Shown here: positions 34,331 to 45,279 of the stretch, piece after piece
Numbering within the stretch: the stretch's first letter is position 1
Layout of the letters: each line of letters begins with the position of its first letter
Source: Branchiostoma belcheri
Taxonomy: Eukaryota; Chordata; Leptocardii; Amphioxiformes; Branchiostomatidae
Direction: 5' to 3'
Assembly (NCBI RefSeq): GCF_001625305.1
Contig: NW_017802436.1
Coordinates: 937,251 to 1,001,250 of the forward strand
Length of the DNA stretch: 64,000 nucleotides
Program-made: the position numbers and the translations under genes
The notes under the pieces: generated by a model
Seen by the model: the letters and a program-made list of their open reading frames with translations, nothing else
Database searches by the model: none
Told to the model about the DNA's origin: nothing

Positions 34331-34508
34331 CTGAGAAGTCTTGTTGTCTGGTGGCGTCGTGTCCGGAGCGTTTGTGCATCCCGCAGACCAGGAACGTGGC
34401 CCGCAGGAACGCCCTCCCGCACAGCTTCACGCCGAACACCTGGCACGTCGGGGACAGCACCGACAGCAGAAGCACCGTCACCACAGCGGTTCTGTACAGC
34501 CGACCCAT
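34331..34508 (-). CDS. Relaxin/insulin-like preprohormone, exon 1 (signal peptide and B chain)
   Basis: Predicted secreted hormone of the relaxin/insulin family. The exon codes for 59 residues plus one base. Residues 1-24 or so form a signal peptide: a basic start (MGRLYR) then the hydrophobic run AVVTVLLLSVL. The B chain follows with C30 and C42, the family spacing of Cys, eleven residues, Cys, in the context VKLCGRAFLRATFLVCGM. This resembles vertebrate relaxin and relaxin-3 B chains, and the arginines in RAFLR match the relaxin receptor-binding pattern RxxxR. K46-R47 is a prohormone-convertase site. The exon ends TTCTCAG|GTAAAA, a phase-1 donor, the conserved phase of the insulin-family intron. 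I chose the ATG at 34508-34506; a splice acceptor (CTGCAG) lies just upstream at 34527-34529, so a 5' untranslated exon probably exists. Partial copies of this exon flank it. A second minus-strand frame is also open through the exon. Alternative: an insulin-like peptide of another subfamily. Confidence 0.86.
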
Positions 34509-34556
34509 GCAGAAACTCTTCAGCACCTGCAGTTACAACAGAAGATAGAATATCAT

Positions 34557-35190
34557 GAACAACCGACCCAGACTGATACAACGGTTTTGTACAGCTTCAC
34601 GCCGAACACCTGGCACGTCGGGGACAGCACCGACAGCAGAAGCACCGTCACCACAGCGGTTCTGTACAACCGACCCATGCAGAGACTCTTCAGCACCTGT
34701 ACAAAAAACACCAGATACAACGTCAGTAAACAACCGACCCAGACAGACAACGATTCTGTACAACAGACAGCAGAAGCACCGTCACCACAGCGGTTCTGTA
34801 CAGCCGACCCATGCAGAAACTCTTCAGCACCTGTACAAAAAACACCAGATACAACGTCAGGAAACAACCAACCTATACAGACAACGGTTCTGTACAACCG
34901 ACCTTTGCAGAAACTCTTCAGCACCTGTACAAAAACACCAAATACAACGTCAGGAACTACGGTTCTTTACTACCGACCTAGTCAGAAGTACCGTCACCAC
35001 AGCGGTTCTGTACAGCCGACCCATACAGAGACTCTTCAGCACCTGTACAGAAATACACAACATCAGAAACAGTGTCAAACAAAGTCGAACAACGGTTCTG
35101 TACAACCGAGAACCGATCCAGGCAGACACAAAGGCAAACGCTGTGTGTACAACAGACCCATGTAGGCACTCTTCAGCACCTTGAAAAAGA
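34557..35190 (-). repeat. Tandem array of relaxin exon 1 acceptor/signal-peptide half
   Basis: The block made of splice acceptor, the codons before the start, the start codon and the first part of the signal peptide recurs with its plus-strand core (CGACCCATGCAGAAACTC) near 34501, 34671, 34805, 34899, 35017 and 35154, at steps of about 95-170 bp. The first extra copy (34595-34700) runs to VKL and stops just before the first B-chain Cys; the others are shorter. Several copies keep an acceptor-like TTTTTTGTACAG. None contains a B chain, so they cannot encode hormone. Long open frames on both strands here are by-products of the repeat. Confidence 0.8.
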
Positions 35191-35368
35191 CACGTCACCA
35201 GAGTCAGCATCAAACAACGGATCTGTACAACCGACCCAGGAAGACACAAAGTCAAACAGTGGTACAGCCGGCACATAGTACATAAAGGTACTCGGCAACA
35301 ATTGAAAACTAGCAGAACGTCGTCAAACAACGATTCTGTACAATCAACCAATGCAGAATCTGATAAAA

Positions 35369-35543
35369 AAAACACAAGCTTACTGAGAGTGAGTTCCCCG
35401 TAGCCCGCTGCGCCTTCCGTACATGGAACCTGGCACACTGCCTTGAGACAGTCGCAAAAGTCATTACGCAGCAGTTCTTTACAGACGACCCATTTTTGAG
35501 CTTCGGTATCCCAGCTAATGTACAACAGAAACGCGAGTGACAT
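35369..35543 (-). CDS. Possible exon for a small secreted Cys-rich peptide
   Basis: I do not recognise this. On the minus strand an ATG near 35540 opens about 53 codons starting MSLAFLLYISWDTEAQ, a short signal-like stretch. A segment follows with five cysteines (WVVCKELLRNDFCDCLKAVC, then QVPC). It ends at a GTAAGC donor in phase 1. It lies just upstream of the hormone exon cluster. If spliced to the acceptor at 34526 it would read the exon in another open frame, not the relaxin frame. The cysteine spacing does not match insulin A or B chains. It may be a chance frame. Confidence 0.22.
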
Positions 35544-36011
35544 GAGCGACGTCAATCTAGGTATGTCGTCCTAATTAAAGAAGAAAGATGTCACACAACT
35601 GTTTGATACAATCAACTCCCGCGGGGTGCCTTTAGCGACAGAAAATGCAGCCTTTGTGATATCTCATCAACCCGTTCTTGGCAACCCACTGTGTTCCATT
35701 TTCATTAGACCGAGCCTATGCTACAGCTTGTAAGGGAGAAGAAAATGACGCTGGGCAACACTTAGCATACCCGTGTGAACCACACCTGACGGACACAGAT
35801 TTGGGGAGAGTCCAATAATTGCCCCTTACATCAAAACCACGTCAACTGCTTTGAGAAAGATGAAAAAGAAGTCACACTGTAACATCGAATAGATGACCAA
35901 TTGTAAGCGGTATGTAACAGTGCTTACAGCTTAAGCTAGCTAAACAAGCGCAACCCAAGCGAAAGCCTTCTCAAGAAATACACCATCTTCTTTAAGAAAG
36001 GCAAGAACAAG

Positions 36012-36765
36012 AATCCGCATAGCGGCTCAAATTTTCCACCATGTTCTACGCAACAGCAGTGAACTAATTTCTCTGTACGAGAATCCGCGAAAGAGACGAA
36101 GAATACGCATTACATACAGCCACAGTGAAACTCGTACCTTATTTTGCGGTTTTCTTCACAAAAAGAATCCGCATACTCAAATTTTCCACCATGTTCTACG
36201 CAAAAGCAGTGAACTAATTTCTGAATCCGCGAAACAGATGAAAAATACACACTACGGCGACGCACATCCACAGTGAAACCCGTACATTATCTTACGCCAA
36301 AAAAACAGTTACTTAAGCAACTGGATATGATTTTGGAAACGATCAGACGTTTCATGATTCACGAAAGCTAGTGGATACTAGCTGAAAACGTCTGACGTTT
36401 CCAAAATCTATATCCAGTTGCTTGAGTAACTGCTTTTCGGCGTAGCGTATTACCTGGGTGTCTAACCTTCACCGACGTAAACCCGTACCTTATTCTTGCG
36501 GTTTCCGTCACAAAAGAATTATCGTAGGCACTCAAATCATCCACAAGCCTTGTCAAGAAAATACACCGTCTTCTTTAAGAAAGATACGAAAAAGAATCCG
36601 TATAGCGCCTAGAATTTTCCATGTTCTACGCAACAGCAGTGAAGTCATTTCTGAATCCGCGAAACGGATAAAAAATACACACTACGGCAACGCACATCCA
36701 CAGCGAAACCCGTACCTTATTCTGCGGTTTCCGTCACAAAAAGAATTATCGCAGGCAATCAAATC
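36012..36765 (+). repeat. Tandem repeat interrupted by hammerhead element
   Basis: Three or more units containing CCATGTTCTACGCAACAGCA, AATCCGCGAAA and CCGTACCTTATTCTGCGGTT-like blocks. The second unit is split by the element at 36294-36477. Confidence 0.8.
36294..36477 (+). mobile_element. Hammerhead-bearing Penelope-like terminus, copy C
   Basis: Same two-armed structure as copy A (CAACTGGATATGATTTTGGA and complement). The ribozyme core is damaged: TTCACGA in place of CTGACGA and GAAAACGTC with an extra A. Flanked by AAACCCGTACATTATCTT / AAACCCGTACCTTATTCTT, a likely target duplication. Confidence 0.7.
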
Positions 36766-37012
36766 ATCCAGGTGGTCGGCCTCAGCTAGAGACCTCACCT
36801 CTCCAAGCACGGCGCGGAGTGCGGCAGCGCGCGCGAAACGAGTGATGACGTGATCAGGTGGCCAACAGGTAAGTAGGCTCGCGGAGAGATGACGTAGTAT
36901 TTCCGGTAACGACGTCATCATGACATGATCACTTCCCGGACCTGTAGGAGTACGTGGTGTGCGAACGGCTTCCGCATGATGAAGCCTCATTAAATTTGCA
37001 TGACGTTTGCAC

Positions 37013-37217
37013 TGGACGAAATATGTTCGGATACACTCATATCCCGCCCCGTATCTTTTCCGCATTCTTTACAGATATGAGTGTATCAAATAATAGTATA
37101 CGTGTATATCGAATACGAGTATATACGAGTGAATGCGACGGAATCTAGACACAGAAAATTAAGAATACGGAAATATACGGGCAGGATATATGAGTGTATC
37201 AGAACCTATTTCGTCCA
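37013..37217. mobile_element. 205-bp inverted-repeat MITE
   Basis: Ends TGGACGAAATA...GATACACTCATAT, with complement at the right, arms of about 55 bp with mismatches. Confidence 0.75.
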
Positions 37218-37829
37218 TTGATTCGGATCTACTCACACATTCTCTACTCCTCACTCGAGGGCTAAGGACCTGGCGAGATCAATTTCTTGAGCATGGGATA
37301 GGCACACTCTAACTCCCTTCATCCCGCTTGATTATCCTACATATTCCGGCGGAAGCCATTCAGTTTAACGGCAGGAGAGTACATACAGCATGGGAAAGGG
37401 TTTCTAACCGGCGTCACACGACTATGGTCTGCTCAGGAAAGCGCCACGTCGTCTGGTGGCCGCCGGTCATTTTGATAGCTTCTTGCGAGAAACAACGCTT
37501 GATCTGTCAAGGAGCCAAACAAAAATTGTTCATATCGATTTCTGGAACTTTCTTGGATTTCCCAGGGGATAGATGGAGTGCAGGCTAAAACCAAAAATAG
37601 AGCAGAGACAAACAGATGCTTTATGACTTAAGGAAACTATCTTTTCTACTTTTTGTTAGTCTGAGGGGTGCAAGTATAAGGAATAAATCATTTCTGGCTG
37701 TTTTACCGAAGAGCTTTTTAAACTTCCATTACCAACTGAAACTTATTTGCTTGTGGCAAAGTGTGTGTGGATGCAGAGAAGCTGTATTTACTGCTTTGAT
37801 ATATGCATTTTAGAGTCCAGTGAATCGCA

Positions 37830-38030
37830 TACTGTAATTCCTGATTTTTTCAATGTACTGCTATGTTCACTGCTTTAACTGTCACTTTAGTACCATGAAC
37901 TAACTTATCATTACAGTTAACAAATAATTCCTGGACTTTCCTTTTCCTGCACCTGTTGCCACCGTGAACATATAGTTCCGTGAACATGTCCATTTTTCTC
38001 AGACCATGAACTTTCGCTGCCGTCAACATA
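37830..38030 (-). repeat. Dispersed repeat, copy 2 of 2
   Basis: Partner of 12722-12930. The minus frame reads MFTELYVHGGNRC...KVQELFVNCND. Confidence 0.7.
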
Positions 38031-38539
38031 AAATAAATTATCAGGAACACCAATAAGCTCCTTGGGAACACCTACGAATGATACATATCCATATAAGCAT
38101 CGGGCATGCACATGTAAGATGACTTTTGAAGCTCACGTGGCAGAAAAATCGCCTGGAGTAGATATATGGGGCTATCTTGTAGAGTTATATCATTTAATCA
38201 ATTCTTGGCGTGTTCGAAAGAGAGTCCAGGGGAACTAGGTGCACGATAAAGCCAAATGACCAACGGCTCTCCGGACACTCGGCAGGAAATAGCTAATCAA
38301 AGGGCCAGTGCTGGCCGAGTTGTCATTACCCTGAGCAAGAACGGGGCTATAGCCTGGGCAAGGGATGGGGTCGCTTTAGGGTCAGGCAGTTTGATTCCAT
38401 TTTCAAGATGTGTACAAAATACTGCACATAAAAAAGAATACTAGTAAATGACTTCCCCAAAAGTTGTCGGGAATGTGTCATTGTTACACAACTGTGTACA
38501 TTTCGTACAGAAAAAATGTCCCATTGGCCTTGTATTGCA

Positions 38540-38905
38540 ACTAAGTGGTACATCTGTATCTGTATTGGTATAGCCGGTATAACTGCCATTCTGCGTAACA
38601 CACCAGCTTCGCAGGCACGCGGCGCGGCAGCAACTAGCTATGCCACACCAAACGACTTGTTACACTCACTCTTTACACGTTTAATTGCAGCAGTTGTTTA
38701 AAGCTTTCTAGTGATGATGTCCCAACTGTGCTTGGTGGCAACGAGTTCCACTATACGGTAGTTCTTGGTGAATACGAGTTTTTGAACACTTCAATTCTTG
38801 GTTGATAACTCTTTTACTGATTCTCGTCTTCAAAGTCTACAGTCTTAGTAACGACACGCCAGGACTGCAGTAGGAAGTATTCCAGGACCAAGTCTCATCC
38901 TTCTT
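38540..38905 (-). pseudogene. CR1-like LINE 3' end
   Basis: Minus strand encodes EVFKNSYSPRTTV, stop, WNSLPPSTV, SLESFKQLLQ, then the shared 3' tail CTGGTGTGTTACGC...CCGGCTATACCAATACAGAT. Carries a stop in the conserved WN region. Confidence 0.8.
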
Positions 38906-39016
38906 AACACTGTGCACATTTCCGCCACAATCAGTGTGTAAAAATAGACCATAAATCTCCCAGACTATTCCTAAAAAGTAGGATAATTCATTTTTCTCAC
39001 GCAATCCCTCAGCTAC

Positions 39017-39960
39017 CTTTGGGTGACATTTCGCCGCTGGTTCACGGTCGTCACCCGCATGGCTGTCCGACCCGATCGACTAGGAGATGGCCTAACCTTC
39101 AGCGTCTGGAGACACGCTAAGGCCACACCAATTTTATCTGTTGGTTCTCGGATTTTTTAAAGCAAAGACGGAGGACCTGGTTGGTGCATTCAATCCTATA
39201 ATTTCCGTACCAAAGCCGGCATCAAGCACGCTTCTTGGCAAGTGTCAGACAATTACCACAGCAAACCATGGCTTATGCTGAGGTCACATTTCCAAACCGG
39301 GGGCCCGACCGGGCAGTGTGATGGAACTTTGAACCTTCCCCTCAAGTCGGAGGACCTGGTTGGTGCATACAATCCTATAGGTTTCTTACCAAAGCCGGCA
39401 TCAAGCACGCTTCTTGGCAACAGTGTCAGACAATTACTACAGGGGACCATGGCTTATGCTGAGGTCACATTTCCAAACCGGGGCCCGACCGGGCAGTCTG
39501 ATGGAACTTTGAACCTTCCCCACCTTTCGGGTGACATTTCGCCGCTGGTTCACGGTCGTCACCCGCATGGCTGTCCGACCCGATCGACTAGGAGATGCCC
39601 TAACCTTCAGTTGCTGGAGACACGCTAAGGCCACACCAATTTAATTTGTTAGTTCTCGGATTTTTTGAAAATATGGTTAAGTAGAAAAACCTAATGAAAG
39701 CAAAGTCTGAGGACCTGGTTGATGCCTCGGTGGACTCAGTTTTATGTAGTAAATAGTCATTCAACATTTCTTCATGGTATGGGTTTTGAACATTTTTTTG
39801 CAAGTTATGGTATATTTTCCTCCTTTCGTAATTGTTTTACTATAAGACACAGTATGGTCGAAAACTTTTTTAAAGGCCGAACATTCATGCGCGCGCGGAT
39901 GTTATCTATATAATAAAATCAGCATAGCCTAACCTTCAGCTGGTGGAGACACGCTAATAC
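39017..39960. repeat. Nested local duplication with partial MITE B copies
   Basis: GGGTGACATTTCGCCGCTGG to GAGACACGCTAA occurs at 39017 and 39528, followed each time by a MITE B left end (39121, 39629). Between them a 178-bp unit (GGAGGACCTGGTTGGTGCAT...) is doubled. CCTAACCTTCAG...GGAGACACGCTAA appears a third time at 39928. Related sequence lies at 25.40 kb. Confidence 0.8.
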
Positions 39961-40205
39961 AGGGGAAACGTATCTGGTAAATAGAGTCGACAAGCGGAGA
40001 TGCAGCGAGCGGAAGGGTCTGTCATCCGCCGGGTTTATCAGAAACTATCCCGGAAGAACGTCTGGTCCCGAGAGACGTTCCTAACGGATTGAGTAATGCT
40101 GCATGGCATCAGACGGGAGACCGCATCCTTCTTGTTGCGAACATGACGTGTGGATGCCAACAGTGTGACGTAAAGACGGGGAACAGAGGGACCAGAGCGT
40201 ACACA

Positions 40206-40690
40206 CATTATCCCGCAAATTAGTTTAAAACGTCCGGAACATATTTGACGAGTAGATGTTAGTCCAAGACATTAGTCTTTGTGTGTTGCGTCACAGTGCC
40301 ATTTTTGGTATTTTGGTCATGTGTGTGTGTGTGTCGTATTCTTAACACAAAGGGCCATTGTTATCCCGCAAATTAGTTTAAAACGTCCGGAACATATTTG
40401 CCGAGTACATGTTAGTCCAAGACATTAGTCTTTGTGTGTTGCGTCAGAGAGCCATTTTTGGTATTTTGGTCATGTGTGTGTGTGTGTGTGTGTCGTATTC
40501 TTAACACAATGGACCATTGTTACCCCGCAAATTAGTTTAAAACGTCCGTGACATATTTGTCGAGAAGATATTAGTACAAGAAATTGTCCTTTGTGTGTTG
40601 ATAAGAACAGGTGCGTCACAGACCCATTTTTGGTACAGTCATGTGTGTGTGTGTGTCGTATTTTTAACACAAAAGACTATTGTTTCGCTA
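40206..40690 (+). repeat. Tandem repeat, three units of about 160 bp
   Basis: CCCGCAAATTAGTTTAAAAC begins each unit (40214, 40374, 40533). Each has an internal short TG run. Confidence 0.85.
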
Positions 40691-40739
40691 CCGGCATGAC
40701 GTCTAAAAGGGGCCACACTTAGAACACAAAAGACCATTG

Positions 40740-41090
40740 TAAAAGTGTCAGAATGATTTCTTATGAGATCATCACTTCAACAGGTTCAGTAACTCCAGAC
40801 AACACCTGGAAGCGAAGAACACGGAGATAACAGAATAGTTGAGGCGTAGAAGCAGGAATTACAGATAAAGTCTATAATCAACGAGCATGTAGAGTGATTC
40901 AGAGATGAACAGATGTGAAGGTATCAGAATAATTTCTTTAGAGATCATCACTTCAACAGGTTCAGTAACTCTCAACACCTGGAAGCGAAGAACACGGAGA
41001 TAACAGAATAACTGAGGCTTAGAAGCAGGAGATAAAGATAAAGAGAGTCTTAATTTGTATTTAAAGATTTTAAATTAAGAGCGTGTAGAG
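40740..41090 (+). repeat. Tandem duplication, about 172 bp
   Basis: GATCATCACTTCAACAGGTT and GGAAGCGAAGAACACGGAGA occur in both copies. Confidence 0.85.
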
Positions 41091-41099
41091 GGATTTCAG

Positions 41100-42465
41100 A
41101 GATGCACAGCATATACATGTAGCAGACACACAGGAAAAAGTAGTTACAAAGTTGCCGTACTTTTGAAACAAAGAAACATATTTTTTAGCATTGCCCTTCC
41201 TAAGTTTTAAATGACGTTGCCAAGCTGTCTGCCCGGATGCCAGACTTGAACCACACAAAATGACTTCTATGAATATAAATGTGTTTCATCAGAGTGACAT
41301 TTGTGGTAGGAGACTGCCCTTGCTTTGGGGAGTTGCGCAGAGACAGTTCTCATATCTATGATCTCTGACGAACAGCGCAGGACGGTCCAGGCCACAGTGG
41401 TCCAAGTCAATGAGAAAACTGCCCTTTGCGGGGAAGATTATTGGACCATCTTAGATAGAATCGTCCTTATACAGTCCTCGAGGTATCAACTATTTAATAG
41501 TCATATTGGGTATTGTTAGATTCTTGAATTTTTGCCAGTTAGCTGCAGTAAAATATGAGGTTTGTACGTTTAATGAGTAATTTCTGTCAGTTTAAAGTAC
41601 TGTATTCCATACCATGATATACTTTAACTAATGATAATTAGCCTTTTACGCTATTTTCCAAGCTTCTCTGAAAACATAGATGAAGAAACTAAGTAAATAT
41701 TTCGGAGCAGCTGTGTGTGTGTGTGTGTTTGTTCACATAGATAAATACACTTGGTTCATTGGTAAACAAGTGCGTTTCCAAAAGCAAGGAACCGATTAGA
41801 CTTCAAGCCCAGATATTTGTGAACATATACGATTTCAGACGAAAGGCTAGAATCCATTGCAAACTACACGTACATCACCCTTGTAGTCTTTTTTGCTACT
41901 TACCTTCACAGTTATACATTTCCATACGAAAATTTAATCCGCTAATGCACAGTTCAAAATGTGATAACTCTTGTCATCAAAAGATAAGATTGTACAAAAC
42001 ACTTCTGGATCCTTCAACAATGAACTCAGTATGTGGTAGATATTCCTCTCAACGATTTCAAACACTCGATGCAATAACTCAAAAGATCCTTCAACGCCTA
42101 CTAATAGCAGCAGGATTACCATTAAGCACTTCAATAGCACTTTGGTAATGCCGTAAGACAGTGTAATCCTCGAGGTTTGTAGCACGTTTAGCAGAGTGTC
42201 TTTATTGATTTAATGTAAGATACATTTGAGGGCTTTATCGGGAAACTGTTGATAAGGAAATAATAAGCTACAGGGAAGGGTGGGCGGGGAAATTATAGAT
42301 GCTCGTCAACAACCTGAGCTGCCAAGTTTTTTTTTCTCAGTGGGTGGAACGAGAAAGATAGCAGAAGAATATTCCATAGATTAGTTTGAATTGTAGCCAA
42401 GAATACTTGTAGCCAAGAATACATGTAGATACCCTAACTTTCATAAAATAAAATAGTATGAAATA
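41100..42465. other. No gene recognised
   Basis: Contains a 64-codon frame at 41325-41519 and a 129-codon frame at 41759-42148 with no family motif. Nothing else supported. Confidence 0.4.
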
Positions 42466-42466
42466 A

Positions 42467-42830
42467 ACCTATGCACAGGGTTTGAGGGTAAGATCTCTAG
42501 TCGTTACTTGTCAACTTGAAATGCAGGCGTTGTTTTGAAGATCAAAGTCATTCTTCACTTAGATTTGTCAGCTCTTAACATCAAAATCATAAATCTCTTA
42601 CTCACCATTACCTTCGGCATCATACTCAAGAATAAATATCCTAAACTATTCTTTATTAATTAGACTTGCAAGTCAAACCCATGCACAGAGTTTTTCCGGC
42701 ATGATCTCTGGTCGTTACTTGTGATGTTTTCTAGATCAAAGTCATTCTTCACTTAGGTTTGTCGTTTATTAACATCCAAATCATAAATATCTTAGTCATC
42801 ATCACCATCGGCACCCTGCACTTTATCTAT
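42467..42830 (+). repeat. Tandem duplication, about 205 bp
   Basis: GATCAAAGTCATTCTTCACT and GGTCGTTACTTGT-like blocks in both copies. Confidence 0.75.
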
Positions 42831-42896
42831 GCTGTTACCATGTTTGTTGCATTTTATTGGGCGTTGAAACTAGCCTCCTGTGCAGGCTCCGGGGCG

Positions 42897-43011
42897 AGTG
42901 GAAATTTTGATACGGTGTGTTGAAGAGTTTTTAACGCGTTATTTTAATAGCCGGACATCCTACAACTAACTGCGAGAGAAGGTTCCATTCCGCTGTATCA
43001 AAATTTCCACT
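42897..43011. mobile_element. 115-bp MITE
   Basis: Perfect 17-bp terminal inverted repeats AGTGGAAATTTTGATAC and GTATCAAAATTTCCACT. Confidence 0.8.
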
Positions 43012-43139
43012 ACATTAAAGGGTACATTAAAACCATGCTGCGTACGTGGCAATGTCCCACATTGCTCTCTATTTCCTTCGTGATGAATGTATGCCTTCCG
43101 GGTATATCAGGGATTATGCGCGTCAAAACTGCGTCCCGG

Positions 43140-43665
43140 GGGACTATCACAAGCTTCTTAGTAGCCGGCTTAATTGTTGACTGTAAAGACAGTATCTGTG
43201 AGCATTAATGCACCGCCTCAGGCAATCTGCTTGCTGTAATCAGATGGGGTAACGAGGTAAAAGGTTGTACTTGAAAGCTAAACAAGATTTCTATGCATAT
43301 ACAATCTTGAAATTTTGTAAATAGCATGCACATATCTACCTATCTATCTCTCTCTATCTCAGAGAGAAAGAGTTAAAATCATCTGTAATAAGTTTTCACA
43401 AACATACAAGACGAATAGTTAAAAACACTTAGGCTAGCCCCTTATTATGAGTTAAGAAAGTCACGGGACGCGATACGAGTATGTATATTTTTAATGTCAC
43501 AAGCTTCTTAGTAGCCGGCTTAATTGTTGACAGTAAAGACAGTATCTGTGAGCATTAATGCACCGCCTCAGGCAATCTGGCTGCTGTAATCAGATGGAGT
43601 AACGAGGTAACCGGTTGTACGCACTAGTTTTGAAAGCTAAACAAAATTTCAATGCTTGTATTAAC
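43140..43665 (+). repeat. Direct repeat pair, 349 bp apart
   Basis: CACAAGCTTCTTAGTAGCCG to GTAACGAGGTAA matches at 43148 and 43498. Confidence 0.85.
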
Positions 43666-43689
43666 TTATATATCTATCTATCCATATAA

Positions 43690-43801
<112 letters not shown>

Positions 43802-44309
43802 AGGGATATACAACTGGCTATATAGAGTGCTATATATACAGGACGAAGTGGAGAGAGCTAAAGAAAGACTGATTGATGCTGCAGGATGCCAGGCTACTGC
43901 AGCAGCAGAATACAGTGGACTACTATATATACATATAGAGATAGATAATTATGAAACTGGCTATATATAAATGGATATATAGAGACATAATTTGCTGCCA
44001 CTTCATGACATAGTGAGAAGGACCTACATTGCCTTCGTCAGTAGCATGACAACTCCTTTCAGACATGAACAAGAGTATCAGTTGAACAAGAGTATCAGTC
44101 TAAGCTGGGCCTTGCGTGCGTAGAACAGAGTCCATTCATAAAGATCGACAAACAGCCCTTGATGGCAGCAGCGCCTTTCTATGGTCAAGCCTGATGTCAA
44201 GCCTCTGGCATCATTCAACGACATGATGAAACAAGCCAAGCCTTCCATATCAGGCATGGATTATTTTTAACTGCAAGATGATCTGACATGCCTGGTGTCC
44301 ACATTTTTA

Positions 44310-44520
44310 ATGACAATGAACTTTATTGCATATTCACGCCCTACGCGGGCCAAATGCATTAAGTTAGATAACATGGGTACACTAATAGAAGAAGCAATTG
44401 TTACATTTCTGTGCTACGTTTCTATCTACAGGATCTAACTACAGGATGTCTTCTCTCTTTTTGAAACATGTATGAACAAATTTACATAGTTTTTTTATTA
44501 AATCGTAGCGCTTGGATGTC
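44310..44520 (-). mobile_element. Probable retroposon 3' end
   Basis: Minus strand ends GGGCGTGAATATGCAATAAAG, a polyadenylation-like end, with a GC-rich GGCCCGCG block before it. No open frame; family uncertain. Confidence 0.4.
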
Positions 44521-45146
44521 ATAACCATTTCTAAGCACCCGTGGCAGTCGGTTCTAGGAACACCATCAGATGATAAATTACTACCCCTTCAGACAGTAAT
44601 TCTGTACTCATCCTGTTTGTTTCACGCCAGCGGGGTGATGTGACGTTAGATGGTCTAAAAGTGATAAAAGCTTCATTGTAAAGAACCCTCATAATACCTT
44701 CAGGTTTTACTAACTTTGTTTTGTGTAATGAGATAATTTGAGTAAATATGGACCATGCCATCACTGCTAGTTATCAGACACGATGAATCAAACTATGGAC
44801 CATGTAAAAACAAATTCATAATTGCAACAGCAACATGTTCACCTTACCAAAAGCTAGGACTCAACGTTTGAACAGTCTTTTTTACATTGTGCCGTAAGAC
44901 TTTACTATGACAATGGTTGATTGTGATAACCAACGGCTGTCCTGTTTTTGTGTGAATGTTGATTGTACATAGTGTGTTTTGTTCACTTGTCTTGATTTTT
45001 AATCTACCGTTTGTAAAAATTAAAGCACAATTCATTCAATCCCTTCTAGCTTTTCACGACTTTGTCAAAATGAATAAATTGAAATCCGAATTCAACTGGC
45101 TAGAAACTGACTCTCATGAAAGTTCATCAGTGTTGGTAGTAATCAT

Positions 45147-45275
45147 AGTAAAACGTTAAATTTTATTCCAACACACAATTAATAGGGATCAAATTTTCAG
45201 CGATGAATACGACAGTGGTCGCTGAAAATTTGATCTCTGTAAATTGTGTGTTGGAATAAAGTTTAACGTTTTACT
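45147..45275. mobile_element. 129-bp near-palindromic MITE
   Basis: Arms of about 55 bp (AGTAAAACGTTAAATTTTAT... and complement) around a centre of about 17 bp. Few mismatches, so recent or under strand correction. Confidence 0.8.
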
Positions 45276-45279
45276 AAGA

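Larger units (their letters stand above)
33690..34345. repeat. Short tandem copies of the exon 1 donor-side intron
   Basis: The motifs ACCGTAGATATTG...TATAGAC and TTTTACCTGAGAAGTC recur near 33698, 34058-34090, 34120-34175 and 34285-34340. This suggests repeated duplication of the donor-side boundary of the hormone exon. Only the copy at 34325-34340 joins an intact coding exon. Confidence 0.55.

Noticed and set aside
34341-35165. 274-codon plus-strand open frame
   Set aside because: It is antisense to the hormone exon and its tandem partial copies. It has no family motif and a repetitive content.
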